From an uncultured bacterium (GTDB lineage Bacteria > Bacillota_I > Bacilli_A > RFN20 > CAG-826), in the NCBI GenBank assembly GCA_949297805.1, contig CASFTG010000001.1, forward strand, positions 558,001 through 622,000: a stretch of 64,000 nucleotides of DNA, read 5' to 3'. Positions 1 to 8,586 of this stretch are shown here, piece after piece; position 1 is the first letter of the stretch, and the number at the start of each line of letters is the position of its first letter. The notes beneath the pieces were generated by a model, which was not told where the DNA came from, did not search any database, and saw only the letters and a list, made by a program, of their open reading frames with translations. Made by a program: the position numbers and the translations under genes.

Positions 1-1211
1 ACATTGGGCTTGCAAACCTCACCATGGCTATCGACGACTCGGTAGTTGACCCCGTCGAAGGCTTGGCCAATCGAGCCGCGGAGGCGGGTATCGACGTCGG
101 GCGAGCGCTCGACCGAGGTGATACCGACTTCGGTCATCCCGTAGCCGTTATAAAGGGGATAGCCGATGCCGTTGATGACGTTTTGGGTCTTCGGCGAGAG
201 GAAGCCGCCGCCGGAGATGCAGTACTCGACCTTCTTGCCGAGGACTTTCTTCTGGAACAGCCCTTTGATTGACTTCGAGCCGCCAAGACCGGCCTCTTTC
301 TTCGAGATCTTGCCGGTGTTATAGGCGATCATCCGGGAGAAGACGTCGGCCATGCCGGGCTTCATCGAGACGATGGTCCGGTTGACGGTCTGGGCGATCT
401 TGTCCCAAAGAAGAGGCACCGAGAAGATATGGGTGCATTTGGCTTTCTTGATGGCGTAGAGCAAATCGGGGGTCGCTTGGGAAGCGGGGTAGACGACGGA
501 CTTGCCATAGTAGGTGAACCAGAGGAGGACGGCGATGAAGCCGAAGACGTGGTGGAACGGGAGCATGGCGAAGTTCCGGATGGCCCCGGGATGGATAAGA
601 GTCAAAGAGGTCTCCGGGATGTTTCGGGCGGCGAGGATTTGATAGACCATGTTCTTGCCGGCATAGACCATCATCTTCGCATCGCCGGTGGTGCCGGAGG
701 AGCAGAAGATGAGGTGGTTGGCCCAGTCGGGGCGGAATTGGTAATCGACCTCTTCCTTGGCGATGTCATTAAGCCGGAAGCTCGGGACGATGAATTTCTC
801 CTCGTCATTGGCGATGATGGCCTTGGCCTTGGCTTGGCGGAGGAGGTTATCGGCGTTTTCTTTTGGGAGTTTGGCGTCGATGAGCAACGGCGAATGGCCG
901 CACATAAGCAAAGCCCAGAAGATGACCGGCCACTTGGGGGAGTTCTTGAGCTTAATCCCGACCACGGTCCCGGCCGGGATGCCGGAGAGGAGCTTACTTA
1001 GTTTCGAACTGGTCTTGAAGACGTCGTCTTTGAATTCGCTATAGGTCTGCTTGATCATCTTCCCCGACTCATCGAAGGAGATCGCGATGACGCTTTTGGG
1101 GTCGTTGGCGACGATGGCGTCATAGATGTCATGCATGGTCATGCGGGTATCCAGGAGTTTTGTCGAGATATCGACGAAGCGCTGGACTTCCGCTTGGGTG
1201 TATTTCTTCAT
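1..1211 (-). CDS. Long-chain acyl-CoA synthetase / AMP-binding enzyme (3' end beyond the left edge)
   Basis: The minus-strand reading frame is open from an ATG at 1211 to the window edge, giving 403 codons. It belongs to the adenylate-forming (ANL) family, which activates a carboxylic acid, typically a fatty acid, with ATP and transfers it to CoA. The P-loop-like signature SSGTTGDAK lies near residue 175 (around 675-700) and the motif YGMTE near residue 355 (about 130-150). The C-terminal lid domain is outside the window. An AAAGG ribosome site stands just before the ATG. The gene is divergent from fmt. The substrate (fatty acid versus another acid) cannot be settled from the visible part. 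Family call is firm, specificity is not. Confidence 0.85.
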   Translation of the reverse strand, partial: MKKYTQAEVQRFVDISTKLLDTRMTMHDIYDAIVANDPKSVIAISFDESGKMIKQTYSEFKDDVFKTSSKLSKLLSGIPAGTVVGIKLKNSPKWPVIFWALLMCGHSPLLIDAKLPKENADNLLRQAKAKAIIANDEEKFIVPSFRLNDIAKEEVDYQFRPDWANHLIFCSSGTTGDAKMMVYAGKNMVYQILAARNIPETSLTLIHPGAIRNFAMLPFHHVFGFIAVLLWFTYYGKSVVYPASQATPDLLYAIKKAKCTHIFSVPLLWDKIAQTVNRTIVSMKPGMADVFSRMIAYNTGKISKKEAGLGGSKSIKGLFQKKVLGKKVEYCISGGGFLSPKTQNVINGIGYPLYNGYGMTEVGITSVERSPDVDTRLRGSIGQAFDGVNYRVVDSHGEVCKPN

Positions 1212-1224
1212 ATCTTACCTTTCT

Positions 1225-1251
1225 GCCCTAAAGGGCAACTGGCACATAATA
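1225..1251 (-). promoter_or_regulatory. Promoter and possible operator of the acyl-CoA synthetase gene
   Basis: Reading the minus strand, TATTAT (1251-1246) is the best -10 box and the predicted start of transcription is near 1239. A 12-bp inverted repeat with arms GCCCT and AGGGC (1225-1236) follows within a few bases, then AAAGG and the ATG. An inverted repeat directly at the transcript start is a common operator position. The -35 match is weak. This is inference from layout only. Confidence 0.4.
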
Positions 1252-1289
1252 CAACCCATAACGCCGATAATGAAAGGGATTTTGACTTA

Positions 1290-1298
1290 TGCTACAAT
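1290..1298 (+). promoter_or_regulatory. Extended -10 promoter of fmt, near-leaderless
   Basis: TGCTACAAT is an extended -10 element (TGn plus TACAAT). Only 9 nt separate it from the fmt ATG at 1308, so the predicted transcript starts about 3 nt before the start codon and leaves no room for a Shine-Dalgarno. The same element and spacing recur before ybeY and yqeG. Confidence 0.6.
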
Positions 1299-1307
1299 TG
1301 CCAAGAC

Positions 1308-2252
1308 ATGGAAAAATTCACTGAAAAAACCCAATTCTCCATCCTTTACATGGGGACCCCCGATATCAGCGCTCGCCTGCTATCCAAACTGCTTAATAAC
1401 GGGTATAACGTCATCGGCGTCGTCTGCAATCCCGATAAGGAGACGGGCCGGAAACGGGTCTTGACCCCTTGCCCGGTCAAGCAAGTGGCCTTAGAGCATA
1501 ATATCCCGGTCTATAGTCCGGTTAAGATCCGGCTTGACCACGATTTCCTAAGCGATATCTCTGCCGATTTGATCCTTACTTTCTCCTATGGGCAGATTGT
1601 TCCGAAGGCGGTCCTCGATTTCCCGAAATACGGCTGTTTGAACCTCCATGGGTCTTTATTGCCGGCATATCGGGGGGCGGCCCCGATGCAACGGGCGCTG
1701 CTTAACGGGGATAAAGAGACCGGGGTCACCCTAATGGAGATGGTCGAGGCGATGGATGCCGGAAGGATGTATGCTAAGCAAATCATCCCGTTAACTCCAG
1801 AAGATAACTACACCTCTTTATGCGCGAAGATGGTCGAGGCGGCCTATCGGGTATTCGCCGAGAACATCCTCCCCTATATGAATGGCGAATTGCCCGGGGC
1901 TATGCAGGACGAAAGCCTCGTGACTATCGCTAAAAAAATCAAACCCGAGGAGGAGAAACTCGATCTTTCGGATACCAGGGAGCATCTATTCAATAAGATT
2001 CGGGCCCTTTCCTTAACCCCGGGGGCTTACGTCTATCTTGAAGGCAAGAAACTCAAGATTTTATCGGCTGCAATCGAAGAAGAAGCCGCGGGGGAAGTCG
2101 GTTCCCTTCGGAGTGATAAGAAGCATCTTTCGGTCTTGGTCGGGGATGGCTATTTAGGGCTTACTTCGGTCCAGCTTGAAGGCAAGAAGGCGATGGACAT
2201 CGTCTCTTTCCTTCATGGGCAACACGAGATAACGGGGAAGAAACTATCCTAA
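1308..2252 (+). CDS. fmt: Methionyl-tRNA formyltransferase
   Basis: Fmt formylates the initiator methionyl-tRNA using 10-formyl-tetrahydrofolate. The protein has 314 residues, the normal family length. The N-terminal domain opens with the expected ILYMGTPD and carries the catalytic pattern LNLHGSLLPAYRGAAP (Asn and His) followed by the conserved Asp in MEAMDAG. The C-terminal domain from about residue 205 is the tRNA-binding barrel. The frame is open further upstream, but I chose the ATG at 1308 because homology begins a few residues later and an extended -10 box ends 9 nt before it. The helicase gene follows after a single base, so the two are probably co-transcribed. Confident. Confidence 0.95.
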   Translation: MEKFTEKTQFSILYMGTPDISARLLSKLLNNGYNVIGVVCNPDKETGRKRVLTPCPVKQVALEHNIPVYSPVKIRLDHDFLSDISADLILTFSYGQIVPKAVLDFPKYGCLNLHGSLLPAYRGAAPMQRALLNGDKETGVTLMEMVEAMDAGRMYAKQIIPLTPEDNYTSLCAKMVEAAYRVFAENILPYMNGELPGAMQDESLVTIAKKIKPEEEKLDLSDTREHLFNKIRALSLTPGAYVYLEGKKLKILSAAIEEEAAGEVGSLRSDKKHLSVLVGDGYLGLTSVQLEGKKAMDIVSFLHGQHEITGKKLS

Positions 2253-2253
2253 A

Positions 2254-4611
2254 ATGGGGCTTTATGCGCGGCTATCGGTCCATGAGCTGGTCGATCCCTT
2301 GTTTCGCTCAGGCGACCTCGATGATCGGATATACAACCAGGAGACGATGGCCGAGGGGAGCCGGATCCATTCGAAGTACCAAAAGAAGCAACGGGGCGAC
2401 TATTTAAGCGAATACCCCCTCGAATGCACGATTGAAACCAAGCTTGGCACCGTCTACCTTTTCGGCCGGGCCGACGGGATTAAGAAAGACGGGAACTCGG
2501 TTTCCATCGAGGAAGTCAAATCGACCGTCGCTGACCTCGATGAGTTTTTCACTGTCCAAGAGAAATGGCATTTATCCCAAGCCCAGTGCTACGCCTATAT
2601 GTATTGCCGGCAGAATAAGCTCCCCCAAGCCGAGATCAAGCTGGTTTATATCTCCCAACTAAAAGACGGGGAGACGATGAACAAAGGCTACGTCTTTTCC
2701 TATGCCGAGCTTGAGGAAGCGGTCCTTTCGATGGTTGACCTCTACTTGAAAGGCTTAGCAAAGGAAATCGAGCGGAAGGAAGAGCGCAACCAAAGCGTCC
2801 TTTCCCTCTCCTTCCCGTTTGCTTCGTTCCGGCGGGGACAAAAGGAACTGGCCAAGTATTGCTATGCCCTTTGCTTAAAAGGCGGGCGGATGTTCGCCGA
2901 GGCCCCGACCGGGATCGGGAAGACGATGTCGGTCCTTTATCCCTCCAGCAAAGCGTTCGCCAAAGGGAAACTCGATAAGGTGTTTTATTTGACCGCCAAG
3001 GGGACCGGGGCGGAAATCGCTGAGAAATCGGCAAGGATATTGATCGAGAAGGGACTGAAGATCCGGGTCTCGAGCTTATTAGCCAAAGAGAAAGCCTGTG
3101 CGTTCCCCGGCCATTCCTGCAATCCCGATGATTGCCCTTTCGCCAAGGATTATTACGGGAAGCGGCAAGCCTGCTTGGATGAGGCAAAGGGACGGTCAGC
3201 CTTCTTCACTCGGGCCGAATTCGCCGCCTTCTGCCGGGAAAAAGCCATCTGCCCTTTTGAATTCCAACTCGATTTAAGCGAGTCGAGCGACCTCATCATC
3301 GCCGATTACAACTATCTTTTCGATCCGTTCGTCAAATTGGAACGCTACTTCGGGACCGAAGCCGATCCAACCGATGACTTCGCCCTCATCGACGAAGCCC
3401 ATAATCTGGTGGAGCGGGGCCGGTCGATGTATGGGGCTAAAATCAGTGCAAGTGACGCCTATTACGCCGCCTTGTCCTTAGAGAAAGGCAAGTGGAGCAA
3501 GGTCAAGCGGGCGATCGGGAAAGTCCGGAAGGCCTTAGAAGACGAATGCGCCGACTCCGAGGAACTGGGTTTCTTTTCTGAATTCCCTCTTTCGGTCCAA
3601 AAGGCCATCGAGGGGCTCCAACGGGTCTTGCTGGAGAAGCGGAAGAAAGAAGGGGGCGGGATGCCCTCTAGGGCCCGTGACTTCGTTAGAGAATGCTCGC
3701 GGATCAGCAAATTGATGGAAGGGTACGTCTCCTCTTCCCCTTCCGCCTTCAAACTCATCAAAGGCCGCGCTCAATACCCTTCGATCGAGCTGTTTTGCCT
3801 CGATCCGTCTTCTTTCCTCTCTGATTCGCTTTCGAGATTGAAAGGGGCGTTATTGTTTTCCGCCACCTTATCGCCTTTGCCGTATTACGAAGAGGCGATC
3901 TTCGCTAACCACGATATCCCCTCCCTTCTTTTGCCTTCGCCTTTCCCCAAGGAACGGATGAAGCTTCTCATCGCCCCGAATTTATCGACCCGTTATAAGG
4001 ACCGCGAGCAAAGCGCCGGCCAATTGGCCGAATACTTGCAGGAATTCGTCGCTGGCAAAGTCGGGAATTACTTCATCTTCTTCCCGAGCTACGAATACCT
4101 CCATCTCCTTGAGCCGAAGCTCGATTTCCCTGGGGCCGAGGTCTATGCTCAAAGCAAGGACATGAATGAAGAAGCCAGGCTCGAATTGCTTTCGGTCTTC
4201 GCTCCCAATCCGACCGTCTCCCACGTCGCCTTATTGGTCTTAGGCGGGACTTTCGCCGAGGGGATCGATTTACCAAGCGACCGATTAATTGGAGTGGCGG
4301 TGGTCGGGGTCGGCTTGCCGCAGGTGAACTTCACCAACGAATTGATCAAAGAGCAGAAGGGCGAAGACGGGTTCGATTTCGCCTATAAGCATCCAGGGAT
4401 GAACAAGGTCATGCAGGCGTTGGGGCGCTTGATCCGGAGCGAAGAGGATTCGGGGGCGGCCCTCCTTATCGATGATCGTTATCTTCATTCTGATTACCGG
4501 GCCTTGCTAAGCAAACGCTACCCCGATTACCAAGTGGTCCGGGAAAAGGGCGACATCAGCCGTTCTTTGGCTTCTTTTTACAAGAAAATCGGTAGCGGAA
4601 AATCAAAATGA
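2254..4611 (+). CDS. DinG/XPD-like DNA helicase with N-terminal RecB/Cas4-type nuclease domain
   Basis: A 785-residue superfamily-2 helicase. Residues 1 to about 190 look like a PD-(D/E)XK nuclease of the Cas4/RecB kind: GRADGI, then IEEVKST, then a Gln/Tyr helix (QAQCYAYMY). The helicase core begins near 200 with Walker A APTGIGKT (about 217-224), four or more cysteines between about 280 and 331 that resemble the XPD/DinG iron-sulphur cluster, the DEAH box LIDEAHN (about 378) and the motif VI sequence QALGRLIRS. The family unwinds damaged or branched DNA 5' to 3'. The classical four-Cys N-terminal nuclease cluster is not obvious. The gene starts one base after fmt, so expression probably depends on the fmt promoter. 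The biological role here is inferred from the family. Confidence 0.85.
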   Translation: MGLYARLSVHELVDPLFRSGDLDDRIYNQETMAEGSRIHSKYQKKQRGDYLSEYPLECTIETKLGTVYLFGRADGIKKDGNSVSIEEVKSTVADLDEFFTVQEKWHLSQAQCYAYMYCRQNKLPQAEIKLVYISQLKDGETMNKGYVFSYAELEEAVLSMVDLYLKGLAKEIERKEERNQSVLSLSFPFASFRRGQKELAKYCYALCLKGGRMFAEAPTGIGKTMSVLYPSSKAFAKGKLDKVFYLTAKGTGAEIAEKSARILIEKGLKIRVSSLLAKEKACAFPGHSCNPDDCPFAKDYYGKRQACLDEAKGRSAFFTRAEFAAFCREKAICPFEFQLDLSESSDLIIADYNYLFDPFVKLERYFGTEADPTDDFALIDEAHNLVERGRSMYGAKISASDAYYAALSLEKGKWSKVKRAIGKVRKALEDECADSEELGFFSEFPLSVQKAIEGLQRVLLEKRKKEGGGMPSRARDFVRECSRISKLMEGYVSSSPSAFKLIKGRAQYPSIELFCLDPSSFLSDSLSRLKGALLFSATLSPLPYYEEAIFANHDIPSLLLPSPFPKERMKLLIAPNLSTRYKDREQSAGQLAEYLQEFVAGKVGNYFIFFPSYEYLHLLEPKLDFPGAEVYAQSKDMNEEARLELLSVFAPNPTVSHVALLVLGGTFAEGIDLPSDRLIGVAVVGVGLPQVNFTNELIKEQKGEDGFDFAYKHPGMNKVMQALGRLIRSEEDSGAALLIDDRYLHSDYRALLSKRYPDYQVVREKGDISRSLASFYKKIGSGKSK

Positions 4612-4614
4612 GGC

Positions 4615-4620
4615 TATAAT
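4615..4620 (+). promoter_or_regulatory. -10 box of the small membrane protein gene
   Basis: A perfect TATAAT ends 8 nt before the ATG at 4629. Predicted transcription start is about 2 nt before the start codon, so the mRNA would be essentially leaderless. I see no good -35 box. Confidence 0.5.
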
Positions 4621-4628
4621 GAATACTT

Positions 4629-4820
4629 ATGAAAACCACTACGCTAATATATCTCTCCTTCATCCTTATCGCCGTCGGATTCATCATCGCCAGCGGTTTC
4701 ATCTTCCTTGTCGATACTGCCGCTGCGACCGGTTATCTCGTCGGGGCGGGGCTTTCTTTCTTGATCGGAATCATCGGCTTTATCATCTTGACTGCTAAAG
4801 ACCGGAATAACAAGGAGTAG
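4629..4820 (+). CDS. Small two-helix membrane protein, unknown function
   Basis: A 63-residue protein made almost entirely of two hydrophobic segments (about residues 5-28 and 35-56), joined by a short loop and ending in a charged tail (KDRNNKE). I do not recognise a family. The start is supported by a TATAAT box 8 nt upstream; there is no Shine-Dalgarno. A terminator-like hairpin follows directly, so it appears to be a single-gene unit. It could be a small stress or toxin-like membrane peptide, but nothing in the sequence shows that. Confidence 0.65.
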   Translation: MKTTTLIYLSFILIAVGFIIASGFIFLVDTAAATGYLVGAGLSFLIGIIGFIILTAKDRNNKE

Positions 4821-4821
4821 G

Positions 4822-4861
4822 ACGGTCTCTTTTTCTCTCGCGGCTTGGAGGCCGTTTTTTT
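4822..4861 (+). terminator. Rho-independent terminator
   Basis: Imperfect stem ACGGTCTC / GAGGCCGT (one G-T pair), followed by a run of seven T, directly after the small membrane protein stop. Confidence 0.55.
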
Positions 4862-4909
4862 AAACCGCGGAATCGATGCCCCGAGCGGTTGACGGGATCG
4901 GTTCGGCGC

Positions 4910-4935
4910 TTGACAAATTCTGGGGGGGGTATCCT
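4910..4935 (+). promoter_or_regulatory. Lipoprotein promoter with G8 tract in the spacer
   Basis: TTGACA (4910-4915) is a perfect -35 box. TATCCT (4930-4935) is a plausible -10 box, the same hexamer used before glyS at 17-bp spacing. Here the spacer is only 14 bp and eight of those bases are an uninterrupted G run (4922-4929). Slippage of the G tract would change the spacing and could switch the promoter, as in known phase-variable promoters. The promoter is clear enough; phase variation is inference. Confidence 0.5.
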
Positions 4936-5008
4936 AACAACCCATGGAGGTTTTGCCTTGAGTTTGCGCCCTGATCATCGGGACTCCGCGAATTGGCAAC
5001 AAAAGAAA

Positions 5009-6601
5009 ATGAAAAAGCGCATCCCCTTTCTGTTAACTATCGGTTTGACCTTTGGTTTAGCCGCCTGCGGCCCGGCCGATTCCTCATCTTCATCTATGCC
5101 GCCGGCGGGGACGGGCTCACCTGAAAGCTCGGAAAAGTCATCGACTCCTTCCAGCAGCCCGGTTGTCAAAATCCCGAAAGAGGAGTTTTTGGAAGCCCAG
5201 GCGAAACTTCAGTCTTTATCGGGCTACTCTTATCGTGATTCCCTTTCGGTCAAAGTCGATACTTCCCTTTCCGACCAATACGACCCTTCCGGCGTCAAGG
5301 AGGGGACGATAAACTTCTCGAAGACCGCCTCGGTCACCCAATTGGCCCATTATCAAGTCTCCGGCGCCCTTTTCTTCGACGGGGAGAGCTATGAGATAGT
5401 TCAGGATAAGACCAAACGGACTGTCGACTTGAATGAGGACGGCAGTTTGAAGAAAGTGAACGAAGAGGCGGTGGAGGGAGCCGATATCCCGGTTTTGGCC
5501 AAAGCCTTATTCGAATACGACGAAGCCGATATCAAGGCGGTCGTCGAAAAGGACGGTCGGTATGAATTGACCACCACGGCCTCGGCTTCTTCCGTCATTG
5601 AAGATGCGATCGATTTCCTCGACAGTGGGCTCGTTCGTCAGCTTATCGGTACCGATTACCCATCCTTGACCCCAGAGTATTCGCTTTCAGTCGAAATCGA
5701 AGACGAGATGATTAAATCTTACGATTATTCCTTTGATTTGACCGTTTTGGGCCAGACTCTCAGCCTCGATTACGCGATTGAGTTCATCAGTTATCAAGAC
5801 GTGGCCCCGGTTTTACCCAGCGGCATCCCCGGCATCAGTCTCTCGGACGAGGATATGGCCGCTTGTCTAACCGAAGTCAACTCACTTTTGTCCGCCTATC
5901 GCTCCCTCCCTCGAAGCGGCTACGCCTATAAGGCGAAGATGGATGTCGATTTTGCCGACGGGACGCCGTTATTGACCGACGTCTCGACCACGGTCAAGGG
6001 CGAAACCGTCCGAGTGGTCGAGCAGGGCGTCGCCTATTACCAAAACGAGGTCGAGATGGACACCAACCTCCCGGATTACGATTCCGAGGACTATACCCGT
6101 TATCGGGTAAAGTCGCTTGATGGGAAAGTCTATGACGTCGAGAAACGGCTGCTTGGCGACCGAATCAGCGAGGTTACAGAGCCTGATCAAGGCGATGACT
6201 TCTACTTCCTCACGGCCTCTTTCGCCGTCGATGAGGTAATCTATTGCCTTGAAGATACCGAAAAAGGCTCCCTCACCTTACTGCTGAACAAGCAAGGCGT
6301 CGAGAAGATGATCAGCTTCCTCGAGGACGCCACCAGATTGGACGTGACCCTTGCCAAGCATGACTCGCCATTTGGCGATTGGGATAACCTCGATTACGAC
6401 GCGGCGACGGTTGAGTTCGTCTCGGTCGATGAAGCCTTAAGCCAACTCACGGTTGAACTCGAAGGGGAGTTCCGGACCACGGTTCCCAATTACGAGCACA
6501 GCGGCGAAGCCAGTTACCAGGCTTCTTTGGAAATCACGATCGATAATTCGCTCGCTGCCTCCTATCAAGCGCCAGCCACTGGTGAAGATATTGACCTTTG
6601 A
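5009..6601 (+). CDS. Large surface lipoprotein, unknown function
   Basis: A 530-residue protein. It begins with a lysine-rich N-terminus, a hydrophobic core and the lipobox LAAC (Cys about 20), followed by a Ser/Pro-rich linker, so it should be anchored outside the membrane. The mature part has two similar halves: each starts with a segment like SL..SGY.Y (about residues 65 and 310), then alternating beta-rich stretches. This hints at a duplicated LolA/LppX-like or repeat-type lipoprotein fold, but I recognise no family. The frame is open upstream to 4889; I chose the ATG at 5009 because the signal peptide starts there. It lies alone, behind a promoter with a G8 tract, which would fit a variable surface protein. 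Function unknown. Confidence 0.75.
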   Translation: MKKRIPFLLTIGLTFGLAACGPADSSSSSMPPAGTGSPESSEKSSTPSSSPVVKIPKEEFLEAQAKLQSLSGYSYRDSLSVKVDTSLSDQYDPSGVKEGTINFSKTASVTQLAHYQVSGALFFDGESYEIVQDKTKRTVDLNEDGSLKKVNEEAVEGADIPVLAKALFEYDEADIKAVVEKDGRYELTTTASASSVIEDAIDFLDSGLVRQLIGTDYPSLTPEYSLSVEIEDEMIKSYDYSFDLTVLGQTLSLDYAIEFISYQDVAPVLPSGIPGISLSDEDMAACLTEVNSLLSAYRSLPRSGYAYKAKMDVDFADGTPLLTDVSTTVKGETVRVVEQGVAYYQNEVEMDTNLPDYDSEDYTRYRVKSLDGKVYDVEKRLLGDRISEVTEPDQGDDFYFLTASFAVDEVIYCLEDTEKGSLTLLLNKQGVEKMISFLEDATRLDVTLAKHDSPFGDWDNLDYDAATVEFVSVDEALSQLTVELEGEFRTTVPNYEHSGEASYQASLEITIDNSLAASYQAPATGEDIDL

Positions 6602-6663
6602 TTCTTCGGCCTGATCGCTTCTACGGTGGGGCCTTTCTTTGGTGAATGACTCAGGCGGCTTTT

Positions 6664-6698
6664 CCCTCCTTGATAGGAGGGGCGCTTGCCTTTATAAT
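6664..6698 (+). promoter_or_regulatory. lepA promoter with -35 box inside an inverted repeat
   Basis: TTGATA (6670-6675), a 17-bp spacer and TATAAT (6693-6698) form a near-consensus housekeeping promoter. The -35 hexamer is exactly the loop between perfect 6-bp arms CCCTCC and GGAGGG (6664-6669 and 6676-6681), so a dimeric regulator could block it. The -10 ends 10 nt before the lepA ATG, giving a leader of about 4 nt without Shine-Dalgarno. Confidence 0.6.
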
Positions 6699-6708
6699 CG
6701 CTGCCGTT

Positions 6709-8523
6709 ATGGCATTTGACCAATCGAAGATCCGCAATTTCTCCATCATCGCCCACATCGACCATGGCAAATCGACCTTGGCCGACCGGATTTTGGAATT
6801 GACCGGGACCGTCGATAAACGGGACATGAAGGAACAACTCCTCGATTCCATGGACTTAGAGCGGGAACGGGGCATCACCATCAAGCTCAACGCCGTCACC
6901 GTCAGTTATACTGCCTCCGACGGGGAAAAATACATCTATAACCTTATCGACACTCCGGGGCACGTCGACTTCACCTATGAGGTGAGCCGAAGCCTCGCCG
7001 CCTGCGAAGGGGCCTTATTGGTCGTCGATGCCACCCAAGGGGTCCAAGCCCAGACTTTGGCCAATGTCTATTTGGCCATCGATAATGATTTGACTGTTCT
7101 TCCGGTCATTAACAAGATCGACCTCCCTTCGGCTCAGGTCGAATTGGCCAAGAAGGAGATTGAGAAGCGAATCGGCCTTGATTGCTCTTCCGCCTGCTTA
7201 GTTAGCGCCAAAACCGGGCTCGGCGTCCCGGCCGTCTTAGAGGCCATCGCCAAGCAGATCCCGGCCCCCTCAGGCGATCCTAAGGCCCCGTTACAAGCCC
7301 TGATCTTCGATTCTTACTATGATTCTTATCGTGGCGTCATTGTCTTGATCCGGGTCAAAAACGGCTCGGTCAAAGTCGGGGATAAGATCAAGCTCGTCAA
7401 CTCCGATAAAACCTATACCGTCACCGAGGTGGGCATCCGTACCCCCTCCGAGATCAAGACCCCTTCGCTTGAATGCGGGGAGGTTGGCTATTTGGCGGCG
7501 ACTATCAAAGACATCCATGATGTCTTCCCGGGTGAGACCATCACCTTGGCCGATGAGCCGTGTAAGGAGCCCTTGCCCGGTTACCGCCGGATCCATCCGA
7601 TGGTCTACTGCGGGCTTTACCCGGTCGAATCGAAGCAATATGGCGATCTAAAGGATGCCTTGGCCAAGTTGGAATTAAACGATTCCTCCCTAGTTTATGA
7701 GCCCGAGACCTCGAAGGCTTTGGGCTTTGGCTTCCGGGCGGGCTTTTTGGGCTTGCTCCATATGGACGTGGTGCAAGAACGGTTGGAACGCGAATACGGG
7801 CTCGATTTGATTTTGACCGCCCCCTCGGTCGTCTATAAAGTGGTGACGACCGCCAAGGAGGAGCTATTCGTCGATAACCCGGCTGGCTTCCCCGCCCCTT
7901 CCTCGATCGACCATATCGAAGAGCCGTTCGTCTCAGCCTCGATCATGGCCCCGAAGGAGTTCGTTGGCCCGATCATGGAGCTTTGCCAAGACCGGCGGGG
8001 GGTCTATGTCGATTTGGAATACTTCGACGAGACCCGGGTCATCGTCAAATACGACTTGCCGCTAAGCGAGATCATTTACAATTTCTTCGATAAACTAAAG
8101 AGCTTCACCAAGGGCTACGCCTCGCTTGATTATGAGTTTAAGGAGTATCGGAAGTCGGATCTCTGCAAGATGGATATCCTCCTCAACGGTGAAGCCTTCG
8201 ACGCTTTATCCTCCATCGTCTATCGCCCGAGCGCCTATAATCGGGGCTTAGCGATCGTGAGCAAACTCAAATCCGTCATCCCAAGACAGCAATTCGAGGT
8301 CCCGGTCCAGGCGGCGATCGGGGGCAAAGTCATCGCCAGAGCCGACATCAAGTCGATGCGGAAAGACGTCTTGGCCAAGTGCTATGGCGGGGATATTTCG
8401 CGGAAGAAGAAACTATTGGAAAAGCAGAAGGAGGGCAAGAAGCGGATGAAGGCCATCGGCAGCGTCGAGGTCCCACAGGAGGCCTTCATGAGCCTCCTTT
8501 CGATCGGGGACGATGACGATTAG
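6709..8523 (+). CDS. lepA: Elongation factor 4 (back-translocase GTPase)
   Basis: LepA/EF4 is a ribosome-associated GTPase similar to EF-G. The 604-residue length fits the family. GTPase motifs are all visible: G1 [10 protein letters not shown]3 DTPGH, G4 NKID and SAK for G5. The C-terminal part shows the LepA-specific domain, ending in a basic stretch ([16 protein letters not shown]) before a short acidic tail. The frame extends upstream to 6646, but the ATG at 6709 matches the family N-terminus ([17 protein letters not shown]) and sits 10 nt after a near-perfect promoter. The stop codon TAG is part of an 11-bp phased repeat. lepA upstream of hemW and hrcA is classical for Bacilli. Confidence 0.97.
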   Translation: MAFDQSKIRNFSIIAHIDHGKSTLADRILELTGTVDKRDMKEQLLDSMDLERERGITIKLNAVTVSYTASDGEKYIYNLIDTPGHVDFTYEVSRSLAACEGALLVVDATQGVQAQTLANVYLAIDNDLTVLPVINKIDLPSAQVELAKKEIEKRIGLDCSSACLVSAKTGLGVPAVLEAIAKQIPAPSGDPKAPLQALIFDSYYDSYRGVIVLIRVKNGSVKVGDKIKLVNSDKTYTVTEVGIRTPSEIKTPSLECGEVGYLAATIKDIHDVFPGETITLADEPCKEPLPGYRRIHPMVYCGLYPVESKQYGDLKDALAKLELNDSSLVYEPETSKALGFGFRAGFLGLLHMDVVQERLEREYGLDLILTAPSVVYKVVTTAKEELFVDNPAGFPAPSSIDHIEEPFVSASIMAPKEFVGPIMELCQDRRGVYVDLEYFDETRVIVKYDLPLSEIIYNFFDKLKSFTKGYASLDYEFKEYRKSDLCKMDILLNGEAFDALSSIVYRPSAYNRGLAIVSKLKSVIPRQQFEVPVQAAIGGKVIARADIKSMRKDVLAKCYGGDISRKKKLLEKQKEGKKRMKAIGSVEVPQEAFMSLLSIGDDDD

Positions 8524-8535
8524 TAGATTTTTAGT
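8522..8535 (+). repeat. AGTA 11-bp phased repeat, site 1 (two units)
   Basis: AGTA at 8522 and AGT at 8533 are spaced exactly 11 bp in a T-rich context. The repeat begins in the lepA stop codon and runs into the -35 box (TTGATT, 8535-8540) of the next gene. Shared with seven other sites in the window. Confidence 0.45.
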
Positions 8536-8564
8536 TGATTGAGACCCTCTCCCTTTCCTATAAT
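8535..8564 (+). promoter_or_regulatory. Promoter of the Fido-like gene
   Basis: TTGATT (8535-8540), an 18-bp spacer and TATAAT (8559-8564). The predicted start is near 8571, 16 nt before the ATG at 8587. The -35 overlaps the end of a phased AGTA repeat. Confidence 0.65.
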
Positions 8565-8586
8565 TCCCAATGGGAAAAAGATAGCG

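Noticed and set aside
1131..1307. Extended N-terminus of Fmt from 1131
   Set aside because: This part overlaps the divergent gene and its promoter, and Fmt homology begins only after the ATG at 1308.
8570..8572. ATG 5 nt after the TATAAT of the Fido-like gene, suggesting another leaderless start
   Set aside because: It is out of frame with the protein; the in-frame ATG is at 8587.
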